From Methylogaea oryzae (GTDB taxonomy: Bacteria; Pseudomonadota; Gammaproteobacteria; Methylococcales; Methylococcaceae): a stretch of 64,000 nucleotides of DNA. Both the position numbers and the translations under genes were made by a program. How positions within the stretch are numbered: the stretch's first letter is position 1; each line of letters begins with the position of its first letter. Below, one piece after another: positions 14,940-23,378 of this stretch. The DNA is taken from the NCBI RefSeq assembly GCF_019669985.1, contig NZ_AP019782.1:62001-126000 (forward strand), read 5' to 3'. Below the pieces are notes generated by a model. It saw only the letters and a list, made by a program, of their open reading frames with translations. It did not search any database and was not told the DNA's origin.

Positions 14940-16667
14940 TTAGCCGGCGCGGTACAACGGCTCGAGGCCGTCGCTTTTCGCTCCGGCGCTGCGTTCGGGT
15001 AGCCGGTCCAAAACGGCGAGCAGGTCGGCGCCGCTCCAGGGCGAGGCATCCGTTGCGTAGCTGGCGCGGTTCAGGCGCGCGATTTCACTCGCCAGTTCCG
15101 TTCCGCCCCGCGCCGCCACCTCGTCCAGATGGCGGGGAGGATTTTCCGGCCAGTGGGCCTGGGCCCAGGCCAGCAGGGCTTGCCGGGCCGCCGAGGCGTC
15201 GTTGGCCCGGCAAGCGTCGCGCAAGCGGCGGCGCGGTTGCCGCGCGGCGTTTTCCCCGGTGGAGGGCGGCACGGTTGAGACGGCGGCCGCCGGACGGCTG
15301 CTGCGCCACCAGGCCAGGCCTGTGAGCAGCCAGCCGAGAGCAAAGAAGGCGGTTAGTCCGATCCATAGGTAGGGGGCCGTCGCTGGCGCGGCGGGAGCGG
15401 CCGCCGGCGATTGGCTCGGGATCGTCTCTTGCTGGGCGACGGCCGGTTCCGCCGGAGCGGCCGGGGACGCCGCTTGGGGCGCGGATGCGCCCGCGCCGAC
15501 CGTAAGCGTCCGCGCCGGCACGCGGGCGATTTCTTCCCGGTCGGTTTCCGTGTTCCACCAGGGAATGGCGATTTCCGGCAAGGTATAGCTGCCGGCCTGA
15601 GCGGGGATGAGGGCGATTTTTTCTTCCCGGCTGGCTTTGAGGCCTTTCGGTGTGCGCTCTTCGTTCAGGGCCGGCTGATCCGGGTAGGCGCGCAAGCCGG
15701 GCGGAGCGGCCGCCGCCAGTTCGGGCAGGTTGCCCACGGTGCTGGCCAAGGCGCGCAGCTTGAGGGTGCGGGTCAGCGGTTCGCCGGCGGCCGTTTGTCG
15801 CGGTGTCGCATTGGTGCCGGGTTGGGTCAGGGTCTCTTCCAAGGCGAGTTCCTTGGCGGGCAGCCAGTGCTTGCCGCTGAATTGGGCCGGAATGGGCCGC
15901 ACGTTCAGCTCCACGGCCTCGCCCCGTAGCCGTACCGCGTCGCCTTGCTGCGAGAAAAAGCGGTTGAACATCGAACTGCGGCCGCTCTGCACCTCCGCTT
16001 CCAGCAAGGGCGGCTGGATGGTCAGCTTGCCGCTTTGCTGGGGAAAAATGGCGAAACGGCGCTCGATGGCGCGATAGGGTTGGCCGTTGCGGCGGGTTTC
16101 GTACTGGTTGTCTTCCGTGACCCGTTCCATCACCGCGTTTTCCAGCTTGGGCTCTTCCAAGCGAGCGTTGGCCAAGCCCACTTGGCTGAGGATGCGCACC
16201 GTGTAGAGCACCTGCGCCTGTACATAGGGATTTTTCGGCTCCACCTCCACTTCCATGAACAGCTCGCCTTGCTTGCCGGCTTGGCTGGTGCTGGGGCCCG
16301 ATCCGGCTTCCACGCGCAGATTCATGGGCGGGCTGCGGTCTTTGCCGAAGGGGACGGAGGGGATAGTCAGGTCGCCGGCCCGCTTCGCCATGACGGTGAG
16401 TCGCCATTCCTTTTGCCAGCTGCGTTTGCCGTTGGCGATGGCGAGTTGGCTGCTCTGGTCCTGGCTGCGGATGTCGAAGTCGCGGCGCAGCGGCCCGAAA
16501 TCCGGATCGTCGTCGGGGTCTTCGGTGGCGGTGAAAACGATTTGGAACGATTCGTCGAGCTGCACCGGGTCGCGGTCCACGTTTACTTGTATGTCGGCCG
16601 CCAAGCCGGCGCCCGCCCGCAACAGCAGGACGAGCGCGAACAGTCGCGATAACGGAATAGTCGCCAT
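14940..16667 (-). CDS. batD: BatD family periplasmic-facing membrane protein
   Basis: The 575-residue protein has a signal peptide and a large extracytoplasmic part made of repeated beta domains ('DESFQIVFTATEDPDDDPDFGPL' near the start is typical of the BatD/oxygen-tolerance family). A single membrane helix lies at about 420-445, followed by a cytoplasmic C-terminus. Bat proteins were first named for Bacteroides aerotolerance and form MoxR-associated envelope complexes; the biochemical role is still unclear. ATG 16667 is used; a GTG at 16676 overlapping the upstream stop as GTGA is an alternative that implies translational coupling. It is the last gene of the MoxR-Bat operon. Confidence 0.85.
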   Translation of the reverse strand: MATIPLSRLFALVLLLRAGAGLAADIQVNVDRDPVQLDESFQIVFTATEDPDDDPDFGPLRRDFDIRSQDQSSQLAIANGKRSWQKEWRLTVMAKRAGDLTIPSVPFGKDRSPPMNLRVEAGSGPSTSQAGKQGELFMEVEVEPKNPYVQAQVLYTVRILSQVGLANARLEEPKLENAVMERVTEDNQYETRRNGQPYRAIERRFAIFPQQSGKLTIQPPLLEAEVQSGRSSMFNRFFSQQGDAVRLRGEAVELNVRPIPAQFSGKHWLPAKELALEETLTQPGTNATPRQTAAGEPLTRTLKLRALASTVGNLPELAAAAPPGLRAYPDQPALNEERTPKGLKASREEKIALIPAQAGSYTLPEIAIPWWNTETDREEIARVPARTLTVGAGASAPQAASPAAPAEPAVAQQETIPSQSPAAAPAAPATAPYLWIGLTAFFALGWLLTGLAWWRSSRPAAAVSTVPPSTGENAARQPRRRLRDACRANDASAARQALLAWAQAHWPENPPRHLDEVAARGGTELASEIARLNRASYATDASPWSGADLLAVLDRLPERSAGAKSDGLEPLYRAG

Positions 16668-16672
16668 GGCTT

Positions 16673-18472
16673 TCACTCTTTCGTCGGCGCGCGGCGCCGT
16701 TGCTGATATTGGTACTGGAATTTGCGCCGCAGCAGGCCGCCGGGATCGTCCGGTATGCGCTTGAGCCAGGCTTCGTTGGCTTGTTGGGTTTCGTCCGGCT
16801 TGTTTTGCTCCTCGGCGGCCGTTTGGGCGGCCTGCGGCGGCTGTTGTTGCTGTTTGCCCTCAGGTTGCTCTGGCGCTTGCGGTTGGTCCGGCTGGCGTTC
16901 TTCCTTGGGCTTGGAAGGCGGCTGGTCCTGTTGCGGCTTATCGCCCGGCTGGCGCTTGTCGTCCTGCGGTTGGGACGGCGGCTGCCGCTGCTCCGGGTTG
17001 TCGCCCTGGTCGCCGGGCTTTTGATTTTCCTGGGAGTCCTGGGGTTGATCCTTGTTCTGCGAGTCTTTGGAGCCTTGTTGGTTTTTGTCGTGCTGTTTCT
17101 GCTGTTGGCGCTGTTTCTCCACTTCTTCCTTGTTGTGGCGGGCGTCGGCGTGCTGCGGGTTTTGTTTCAGCGCTTTGTCGAATTCGGCGATGGCCTCGGG
17201 GTATTTCCCTGCCTGTGCCAGGGCGTTGCCCCGGTTGTAGTGGGCTTCCGCATCGTCCAGTCCGGCCAGGGCTTCGGCGGCCTGTTCGTATTGGCCGGCG
17301 CGGTAATAGGCCGCGCCTTTCCAGGCGGGATCGCGGAACCGCTCGGCGGCCTCGCCGTAATTCTGTTGCTGCATGGCCTGCTGGCCTTGCTGGTCGGGCG
17401 TCTGCCACAGGTCGCGCCACTCGAAAGCGGCGGCATCGTTGGGCCAGGGCAGTAGCAGCACCAGTCCGGCGGCGGCCAGCAAGCCGCGGCGGAAAGCCAG
17501 GGCCGCCAGGGGCAGCAGCGGCAGCAACAGCCAGGGCCCCTGGTCTTTCCACAACTCCAGCTTGGTTTGGCCGGAACCGCCGGCTTCCTGCTCCAGACGC
17601 TGGTCGAAAGCGGCGGTCAGGGCCTTGACGTCGCTGTCGTCGCCGGCGACCGGCAGGTAACGTCCGCCGCCGGCCGAGGCCACCGCTTGCAGCGCGCCGC
17701 CGTCCAGCTTGGGCAGTACGATGGCGCCGGCGGCGTCCTTGTAAAAACCGCCGCCGGGCATGACCACCGGGGCGCCTTGCTCCGTGCCCACGCCCAGCAC
17801 GGACACGCGGTAGCCTTGGCTCAGTGCGTGGGCGGCGGCCGTTTGCGCCGCGCCGCCGTCGACGCCGTCGCCGATGAGCAGCACGTGGCCGCTGGCCAGC
17901 CCGGCCTGGCGCAGCAGCTTTTCCGCCTGTTGCAGCGCCAATTCCGCCCGCTCGCCTTGGGCCGGCATGATGGAGGTGCTCAAGGCGCCCAGCTGGGCGC
18001 GGATGGTCTCGCCATCGTCGGTGAGGGGCGTCACGGTGAAGGCGTCGCCGGCGTAGGCGATCAGGGCGGTTTGGCCGTCCTTGCGGGCTTGCAGCAAATC
18101 GGCGATTTTGAAGCGGGCGCGCTCCAGGCGGCTGGGCTTGATGTCGGCGGCGTCCATGGAGACGGACAGATCCAGGGCGATGACCAGCGCCTGCTCGTTG
18201 CGGAAAGCGGGCGCGGGCTCCCGCTCCCAGGCGGGGCCGGCCAGGGCCAGCAGCGCCAGGCTACCGGCCAATCCCACCCAGCCCAGGCTGAAGCGCCGGC
18301 CGCGGCCGGGCCGATCCATCACCACGTGGGGCAGCAGCCACGGGTCGCACAGCGCCGCCCAATCGCCGTGTCTTAGCTTGCGGCGATGCAGCAGCCACAG
18401 CAGCAAGACCTGCAGCGGCAGGGCCAGCAGCCAGAAGGGGCGAAGGAAATGGAAGTCGGCGAGTGCGTTCAT
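16673..18472 (-). CDS. BatB-BatC fusion: von Willebrand A domain plus TPR protein
   Basis: The 599-residue protein has an N-terminal membrane helix and a second near 62-80. A von Willebrand factor A domain with an intact MIDAS motif (Asp101-Leu-Ser-Val-Ser105) follows. Two closely spaced helices lie near 310-345, then TPR repeats (about 360-435, 'AHYNRGNALAQAGKYPEAIAEFDKALKQNPQ'). The end is a long Gln/Lys/Pro/Asp-rich tail (about 440-560). In many genomes the vWA part (BatB) and TPR part (BatC) are separate genes; here they are one. The start overlaps the batA stop as ATGA. The low-complexity tail is probably disordered and periplasmic. Confidence 0.85.
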   Translation of the reverse strand: MNALADFHFLRPFWLLALPLQVLLLWLLHRRKLRHGDWAALCDPWLLPHVVMDRPGRGRRFSLGWVGLAGSLALLALAGPAWEREPAPAFRNEQALVIALDLSVSMDAADIKPSRLERARFKIADLLQARKDGQTALIAYAGDAFTVTPLTDDGETIRAQLGALSTSIMPAQGERAELALQQAEKLLRQAGLASGHVLLIGDGVDGGAAQTAAAHALSQGYRVSVLGVGTEQGAPVVMPGGGFYKDAAGAIVLPKLDGGALQAVASAGGGRYLPVAGDDSDVKALTAAFDQRLEQEAGGSGQTKLELWKDQGPWLLLPLLPLAALAFRRGLLAAAGLVLLLPWPNDAAAFEWRDLWQTPDQQGQQAMQQQNYGEAAERFRDPAWKGAAYYRAGQYEQAAEALAGLDDAEAHYNRGNALAQAGKYPEAIAEFDKALKQNPQHADARHNKEEVEKQRQQQKQHDKNQQGSKDSQNKDQPQDSQENQKPGDQGDNPEQRQPPSQPQDDKRQPGDKPQQDQPPSKPKEERQPDQPQAPEQPEGKQQQQPPQAAQTAAEEQNKPDETQQANEAWLKRIPDDPGGLLRRKFQYQYQQRRRAPTKE

Positions 18473-19455
18473 GGGGTTTTGTCGAGCAAGCGGGCGCCGA
18501 TCAGCCCGGCCGCCAGCAGCAGGGCCAGGCCCGCCGGCCAGGGATACAGCTCGCTGCGCGGGCGGAAATATTGCACGTCTTTCTGCACCGGCTCCAACCG
18601 GTCCAGCAAGGCGTAGATCTGTTCTAGCTCCTGCGTGTCGCGGGCGCGGAAATAGCGTCCGCCGGTTTTCTCGGCGATGCCTTTGAGGGCGGTTTCGTCC
18701 AGGTCGGCGGAAGGGTTGACGCGGCGCGCGCCGAAAAAGTCGCGCACGATCAGTTCGTCCGCCCCTACGCCCACGGTGTAGATTTTCAGCCCTTCGCCGG
18801 CCGCCAGCTCCGCCGCCTTGAGCGGTTCCACCGTGCCGGCGGTGTTGGCGCCGTCGGTCATGAGGATCAGCACCCGCTGTTCGGCCGGGTTGTTCTTGAG
18901 CCGTTTCACCGCTAAGCCGATGGCGTCGCCGATGGCGGTGGCGTCGCCGGCCATGCCGATGAAGGACTCGTCCAGCAGTGTCTGCACGGTTTTGCGGTCG
19001 AAGGTGAGCGGCGCCTGCAAGTAGGGTTTTTCGCCGAACAGGATCAGGCCGATGCGGTCGCCGGCGCGGCGCTCGATGAAGCGGCCGGCCACCTGCTTGG
19101 TGGCGGTGAGGCGGTCGACGTTTTCGCCGTTGAGGACGAAGTCGGGGGTTTGCATGCTGCCGGACAGGTCGATGGCCAGCAGCAGGTCGCGGCCGCTGAC
19201 GGCTTGCTCCACCGGCTCGCCCAGCCACTGCGGCCGGGTGCAGGCCAGCACCAGCAGCAGCCAGGCCAGGCCGGCTAAGGCCAGCGGCCGCGACCTGCTG
19301 CCGGACGACGGCGTGGCGCCGGCGGTTTGTTCGAAATCCTCCAGAAACGGCACTCGCAGCGCGGCGGCGCTGTTATCCCAGGGCGCCAGCCAACGGTGCG
19401 CGAGCCAGGGGAGGGGCAGGGCCAGCAGCAGCCAGGGCCATTGCAGGTGGATCAT
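18469..19455 (-). CDS. batA: BatA, von Willebrand A domain membrane protein
   Basis: The 328-residue protein has two N-terminal membrane helices (about 1-20 and 58-75). A von Willebrand A domain with the MIDAS sequence Asp96-Leu-Ser-Gly-Ser100 and 'LILMTDGANTAG' follows, with a final membrane helix near the C-terminus. This is the standard BatA layout, with a metal-ion-dependent adhesion site for protein contacts. It overlaps the DUF4381 gene upstream by four bases and the BatB-BatC fusion downstream by four bases, so translation is coupled through this part of the operon. Confidence 0.9.
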   Translation of the reverse strand: MIHLQWPWLLLALPLPWLAHRWLAPWDNSAAALRVPFLEDFEQTAGATPSSGSRSRPLALAGLAWLLLVLACTRPQWLGEPVEQAVSGRDLLLAIDLSGSMQTPDFVLNGENVDRLTATKQVAGRFIERRAGDRIGLILFGEKPYLQAPLTFDRKTVQTLLDESFIGMAGDATAIGDAIGLAVKRLKNNPAEQRVLILMTDGANTAGTVEPLKAAELAAGEGLKIYTVGVGADELIVRDFFGARRVNPSADLDETALKGIAEKTGGRYFRARDTQELEQIYALLDRLEPVQKDVQYFRPRSELYPWPAGLALLLAAGLIGARLLDKTP

Positions 19456-19934
19456 TTACGCGCGGCGGGAAGCTGTTTGAGCCAACGTTTGCAAAGTTTG
19501 AACAGGGGGGCGAGATCGCCTTCGAAGTCCGGCCGATAAGGCGCGTCCAGCAGCACGCGGCCCACGCCTTGGCTGAAGGGCCGCTCTTCAAGGCCTTGGT
19601 CGAGGAACGCCAGCCAGCCTTCGCCCGCCAGCTTGGCCGCCTCGGGGCGGCCGTAAATGGTGATGCTGGCCCGCCGCAACAGGATGGAAATGGCTTTGAC
19701 CTTGTCCGACGGCGTCATGCCGGTGTCCTTCTGCAGCTCGGCCAGTTGATACAGGGCCAGGCGCTTCGGGTGGTGCAAGCGGCGGCGTCCGGTGCGCACC
19801 ATGAACCAGATCAGCAGCGGCAACAGCAAGGCCAGCAGCCACCAGCCGGGGGCCGGCGGCCACCAGTCGACCAAGTCGGGTAAATGGATGTCCTTGAGGG
19901 ACAGGGTTTGCGGCAAGTCGGTAGGCTCGGACAT
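19452..19934 (-). CDS. DUF4381 membrane protein of the MoxR-Bat operon
   Basis: The 160-residue protein has one membrane helix near residues 29-46 preceded by 'LKDIHLPDLVDWWPPAPGWW', a characteristic opening of the DUF4381 family. A cytoplasmic helical part of about 110 residues follows. These proteins occur almost only between DUF58 and vWA genes in MoxR operons and probably bridge the AAA ATPase to the membrane Bat proteins; that role is inferred from context. It starts just after the DUF58 gene and overlaps batA. Confidence 0.85.
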   Translation of the reverse strand: MSEPTDLPQTLSLKDIHLPDLVDWWPPAPGWWLLALLLPLLIWFMVRTGRRRLHHPKRLALYQLAELQKDTGMTPSDKVKAISILLRRASITIYGRPEAAKLAGEGWLAFLDQGLEERPFSQGVGRVLLDAPYRPDFEGDLAPLFKLCKRWLKQLPAARK

Positions 19935-19937
19935 GGT

Positions 19938-20843
19938 TTACAGCAGTCGGTGGCGTAATAGGTTCCAGGGATCGGACGTGGTCGGACAATCGACCAATCG
20001 CAGATTATGGCGTCGAGCGAGATTTTGTAAATGCTCGCGGCGCTGTTCGAAGCGCTGGCGCTGGATCGCGGCGGCGGCGGGCGGCAGCAGGATTTCCCGC
20101 CGGCCGTCGCTCAGCCGCAACGGGCCGGCGGCTGGCGGCTGTTGCTCGAACGGGTCGAAAACAAAGCCTAGCACCACTTGGCAGTGGACGGCCAAACGGC
20201 CCAGGGCGGCTTCCCCGGCCTGATCCAGGCCGCGAAAATCGCTGAGCACGTAAACCAGGCTGCCGGGCCGGGCGTGGCGAGTCAGGTGGGTTAGGGCCTG
20301 GTTGAAGGAAGCCTCCTCGGCGGCCGGGCCGCGCGGCGCTTCGGCCAGCAACTGCAACCATTGCAGCACGGTCGCGCGGCCATGCTGGGGTTTCACGTCC
20401 GCGATGGCGTCGGCCGCGACGACTTGGCCGCCGATGCGGTCGCCGCGGCGCTGGGCGCTCCAGGCCAGCAATGCCGCCAGCCGCGCCGCCAGCACCGCCT
20501 TGTACATGCCGCGGGTGGCGAACCACATGGCCGGACGGTAGTCCACGGCGACGAACACCGGCCGTTCCCGTTCCTCGCGGAACAGCTTGGTGTGGGCGCG
20601 GCCGCTGCGGGCGGTGACTTTCCAGTCCAGGTTGCGCACGTCGTCCCCCGGCACGTAGGGCCGGGTTTCGTCGAACTCCATGCCGCGTCCTTTTTGGCGC
20701 GACAAATAGCCGCCGGCTTGTTGCGCGCGCGCCTTGATCCGCGCCTTGGGCGGCGGCGGAAAGCGGCCCAGCGCCACCAGCTCCTCCAGGGAGACGGCGA
20801 TGCCGTCCAACGGCGGTCTGGCTGTTTGGGCGGCGGCGGTCAT
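19938..20843 (-). CDS. DUF58 domain protein of the MoxR-Bat operon
   Basis: The 301-residue soluble protein carries the DUF58 signature 'GRGMEFDETRPYVPGDDVRNLDWKVTARSGRAHTKLFREERERPV', followed by a vWA-like fold. No membrane helix is visible. DUF58 proteins partner with MoxR AAA ATPases in protein maturation and envelope-stress complexes. The gene follows moxR by 46 bp and precedes the DUF4381 gene by three bases. Confidence 0.9.
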   Translation of the reverse strand: MTAAAQTARPPLDGIAVSLEELVALGRFPPPPKARIKARAQQAGGYLSRQKGRGMEFDETRPYVPGDDVRNLDWKVTARSGRAHTKLFREERERPVFVAVDYRPAMWFATRGMYKAVLAARLAALLAWSAQRRGDRIGGQVVAADAIADVKPQHGRATVLQWLQLLAEAPRGPAAEEASFNQALTHLTRHARPGSLVYVLSDFRGLDQAGEAALGRLAVHCQVVLGFVFDPFEQQPPAAGPLRLSDGRREILLPPAAAAIQRQRFEQRREHLQNLARRHNLRLVDCPTTSDPWNLLRHRLL

Positions 20844-20889
20844 GGCGATTGCGCCTTGCTGTTCCAGGGAGGTGTGAGCGCCATGGCCG

Positions 20890-21864
20890 TCAGGGCACAG
20901 CGACGCGGGCGATCAGTTCGGCGATGACCCGGTCGGTGTCGATGCCTTCCGCTTCCGCTTCGTAGGCCAAGATCAGGCGGTGGCGCAGCACGTCGAAGGC
21001 CATTTCCTGGATGTCCTCCGGCGTGACGAAGTCGCGGCCGTTGAGCCAGGCGCGCGCGCGGGCGCAGCGGTCCAGGGCGATGCTGGCGCGGGGGCTGGCG
21101 CCGTATTGCAGCCAGCCCGCCAGGGAGGCGTCGTAGGCGCCGGGGTTGCGCGTCGCCAGCACCAGTTGCAGCAGGTATTCCTCCAGCGCCTCGGCCATGT
21201 GCACTTCCAGCACCTCGCGGCGGGCGGCGAACAGGGTGGCTTGGTCCAGCGGCTTGTCCGATCCGCCGGCCGGGGCGGCGTCCTGGCGGGCTTCGCCCCG
21301 GGCCAGACGCAGGATTTCCTTTTCTTCGGCGGCGCTGGGGTAGCCGATCTTCAAATACAGCAGGAAGCGGTCGAGCTGGGCTTCCGGCAGGGGATAGGTG
21401 CCTTCGTGTTCCAGCGGATTCTGCGTCGCCATCACCATGAACAGGGCCGGCAGCTTGTAGGTGACCCGGCCCACGGTGATCTGCCGTTCGGCCATGGCTT
21501 CCAGCAGGGCGGCCTGTACCTTGGCCGGGGCGCGGTTGATCTCGTCGGCCAGGACGATGTTGTGGAACAGGGGGCCCTGCTGGAACACGAAGCTGCCGTC
21601 CTGGGGGCGGTAGATTTCCGTGCCGGTCAGGTCGGCGGGCAGCAAGTCAGGGGTGAACTGAACCCGGTGGAAATCCCCTTCCAACCCCTGTCCCAGCACG
21701 TTCACCGCGCGGGTTTTCGCCAGGCCCGGCGCGCCTTCCACCAGGATGTGCCCGTCGCACAACAAGGCGATGAGCAGGCGTTCGATGAAGGTGCGCTGGC
21801 CGATGATGCGGCGGGCGATGAAGTTTTGCAGATCGTGGAAGGCTTGCTGGCTGGATGAGGGCAT
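20890..21864 (-). CDS. MoxR-family AAA+ ATPase
   Basis: The 324-residue ATPase has a Walker A motif GAPGLAKT (44-51), Walker B LADEIN (105-110) and sensor 1 'MATQNPLEHEG', followed by the C-terminal lid domain. MoxR proteins act as chaperones; the founding member is needed for methanol dehydrogenase in Paracoccus. Here it is the first gene of a DUF58/DUF4381/BatA/BatBC/BatD operon rather than of an mxa cluster, so a general envelope role fits better than methanol dehydrogenase maturation. Confidence 0.93.
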   Translation of the reverse strand: MPSSSQQAFHDLQNFIARRIIGQRTFIERLLIALLCDGHILVEGAPGLAKTRAVNVLGQGLEGDFHRVQFTPDLLPADLTGTEIYRPQDGSFVFQQGPLFHNIVLADEINRAPAKVQAALLEAMAERQITVGRVTYKLPALFMVMATQNPLEHEGTYPLPEAQLDRFLLYLKIGYPSAAEEKEILRLARGEARQDAAPAGGSDKPLDQATLFAARREVLEVHMAEALEEYLLQLVLATRNPGAYDASLAGWLQYGASPRASIALDRCARARAWLNGRDFVTPEDIQEMAFDVLRHRLILAYEAEAEGIDTDRVIAELIARVAVP

Positions 21865-21917
21865 GGTTTTCAGGTCGTTTGGCGCTGCGCGCGCGGAATC
21901 GGTACGGCAATAGTGCG

Positions 21918-21947
21918 GCCGCCGCCCTGAAATTCAAGGGCGGCGGC
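21918..21947 (-). terminator. Strong hairpin after the pilin gene
   Basis: GCCGCCGCCCT and AGGGCGGCGGC form an 11-bp stem between the pilin stop and moxR. There is no T-tract on either strand, so it may end transcription only weakly or protect the abundant pilin mRNA. Confidence 0.45.
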
Positions 21948-21987
21948 GAGCGGTTGGTTCAATCGGGGCGAACGGGTGTCCCGACGC

Positions 21988-22410
21988 TTACCAGCACCCC
22001 GCCGGACCCTTGGTGATAGTGCCGGCGGTATTGGTGATGGTCAGCGGCGTGCAGGTGGTGTCGCTGGCCTGAATGCCGGTGGCCGCGGCGCTCAGCGTAT
22101 AGCTGGTGGCGTTGGCGGCGGTTACGCTGATCGTGTAATAGCCGTCCGAGGATGCCGCGCTGCCCGCCACGGTGGGGCCGGTGCAATTGTTCGCGCTCGC
22201 CAAGGTGGTGGCATAGGAAGAACACACGGCGCGGAGTTTTTCCTGGTTTTGCATCAGCGTCATCAGCGCCGCCTTGCCGTCTCCCCGGCGGCCTTTCTGC
22301 ATATAGCTTTTGAAGGAAGGGTAGGCGATGGCCGCCAGGATGCCGACGATGGCTACCACGATCATCAGTTCGACCAAGGTAAAACCGAGCACACGACGTT
22401 GCTTTGCCAT
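21988..22410 (-). CDS. pilE: Type IV pilin, PilE-like
   Basis: The 140-residue prepilin has a short basic leader MAKQRRVLG and is cleaved before 'FTLVELMIVVAIVGILAAIAYPSF'. It keeps Glu5, needed for methylation and assembly. The C-terminal part holds two Cys pairs, probably making disulfide loops. The size and the sequence after the helix ('YMQKGRRGDGKAALMTLMQNQEKLRA') resemble PilE-type minor pilins. The start has AGGGG seven bases upstream; a longer frame upstream is not a plausible leader. It is divergent from a FimT-like gene, and a near-match to a sigma-54 promoter lies upstream. Confidence 0.9.
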   Translation of the reverse strand: MAKQRRVLGFTLVELMIVVAIVGILAAIAYPSFKSYMQKGRRGDGKAALMTLMQNQEKLRAVCSSYATTLASANNCTGPTVAGSAASSDGYYTISVTAANATSYTLSAAATGIQASDTTCTPLTITNTAGTITKGPAGCW

Positions 22411-22448
22411 AAGTAATCCCCTTCGGTTGATAAGCGTCAAAGCTGTGA

Positions 22449-22463
22449 ACAAATCTAGCGCCA
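22449..22463 (-). promoter_or_regulatory. Near-match sigma-54 promoter of the pilin gene
   Basis: On the minus strand TGGCGCTAGATTTGT resembles TGGCAC-N5-TTGC, but the invariant C of the -12 GC is T. It lies 39 bp upstream of the pilin start. Pilin genes in pseudomonads are commonly driven by PilR and sigma-54, which makes the site worth noting despite the mismatch. Confidence 0.25.
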
Positions 22464-22570
22464 AAGCATGATCCCCCTCGTTCCAAGCCGACTAACGGCA
22501 TGGCGGGGCCGACAAGCGGCCGGGGGCGCGAGGCGCGGCTTCCTACACTCTACGCTAAAGGATAAGCGCT

Positions 22571-23035
22571 ATGAAGTCAGGGAAGGCAAGTTCCGGCCAA
22601 GCCGGAATGACGCAGTTGGAGGTGTTCGTTGCTACCGGCGTTTTGGGGATACTGGCAACGACGGCGTTGCCGTCTTTCCAGGGCCTGATGGAGCGGATTC
22701 GTGCGCGGGGCGCGGCCGAAGGGTTGTACGCCGACATGAATTACTCCAAGTCGGAAGCGATCCGGCGCGGCGTGGCGGTGAAAGTCGTCATCACCGGCGG
22801 TTCGGCGTGGAGTTACTGCGTTACCACCGACAGTTGCGCCGACGGGGTTTTGCGTTCCGTATCGGGCGGGGATTTTCCCGGCGTGACGCTGACATCGACT
22901 CGGGCGCTGCCGCTGGCCGTCGGCTTCGATCCTCGGCGCGGCACCACGGGGCAATCGACCACGCTGACGCTGCAATGCGGCGCGGCCAGTTACAGCGTGG
23001 TGGTTTCGTCCATGGGGCGCATCCGTTACAAATAG
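22571..23035 (+). CDS. FimT/GspH-type pseudopilin
   Basis: The 154-residue prepilin has leader MKSGKASSGQAG and is cleaved before 'MTQLEVFVATGVLGILATTALPSF', with Glu5 kept but Met rather than Phe at position 1. The C-terminal beta domain ('GVTLTSTRALPLAVGFDPRRG', 'SMGRIRYK') matches the GspH/FimT minor pilin family. It is probably an initiator subunit for pilus or type II secretion pseudopilus assembly. AAAGGATAA just upstream supports the start. It is a lone plus-strand gene divergent from the pilin. Confidence 0.85.
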   Translation: MKSGKASSGQAGMTQLEVFVATGVLGILATTALPSFQGLMERIRARGAAEGLYADMNYSKSEAIRRGVAVKVVITGGSAWSYCVTTDSCADGVLRSVSGGDFPGVTLTSTRALPLAVGFDPRRGTTGQSTTLTLQCGAASYSVVVSSMGRIRYK

Positions 23036-23041
23036 CCCCCG

Positions 23042-23215
23042 TCAATCGGTTAACGCTTGCCAAAAGGCTTGGGCGGCGGACAGCGCCGCTTCCAGCGTCG
23101 GGTAAACCTGGCCGACGTTTTGCCGGTAGCCGAGGTTGTCTTTGGCGATGACGCACCAGCCATGGGACAGGCCGGTCGATTGGACCCAGATCGAGGTGAT
23201 GGAGGTTGAATTCAT
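23042..23215 (-). CDS. 57-residue conserved-looking small protein
   Basis: The product starts MNSTSITSIWVQST and ends with an amphipathic helix 'TLEAALSAAQAFWQALTD'. It has no signal peptide or membrane helix, and I do not recognise a family. The frame is open upstream to 23299, but that extension crosses a rho-independent terminator, so the internal ATG is chosen. Its ribosome binding site is weak. There is little room for a promoter between the terminator and the start, so expression is uncertain. Confidence 0.45.
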   Translation of the reverse strand: MNSTSITSIWVQSTGLSHGWCVIAKDNLGYRQNVGQVYPTLEAALSAAQAFWQALTD

Positions 23216-23232
23216 GGACGCGCGCTTTGCAT

Positions 23233-23259
23233 AAAAAAAGCCGCACCTCCCTGTGCGGC
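23233..23259 (-). terminator. Rho-independent terminator of the acyltransferase gene
   Basis: On the minus strand GCCGCAC and GTGCGGC form a stem around a six-base loop, followed by seven T residues. It ends transcription coming from the gene at 23379-24182 and lies 18 bp before the small ORF at 23215. Confidence 0.9.
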
Positions 23260-23378
23260 AATGACGGTTGCATATCGATAGGATGTGAGGAAAAGCCATC
23301 GACCCCGAGGGCGATGGTGGGACTATTGTGGCGCCGTTTTGCTACAGCTTGATGACACGGACGGCGTGCGATGGAGCC

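Noticed and set aside
14940-21864. Methanol dehydrogenase maturation cluster (mxaRSACKLD)
   Set aside because: The MoxR, DUF58 and vWA genes resemble mxaR/S/A/C, but mxaF, mxaI, mxaJ, mxaG and mxaD are absent and BatD and a BatB-BatC fusion are present. A general MoxR-Bat operon fits better.
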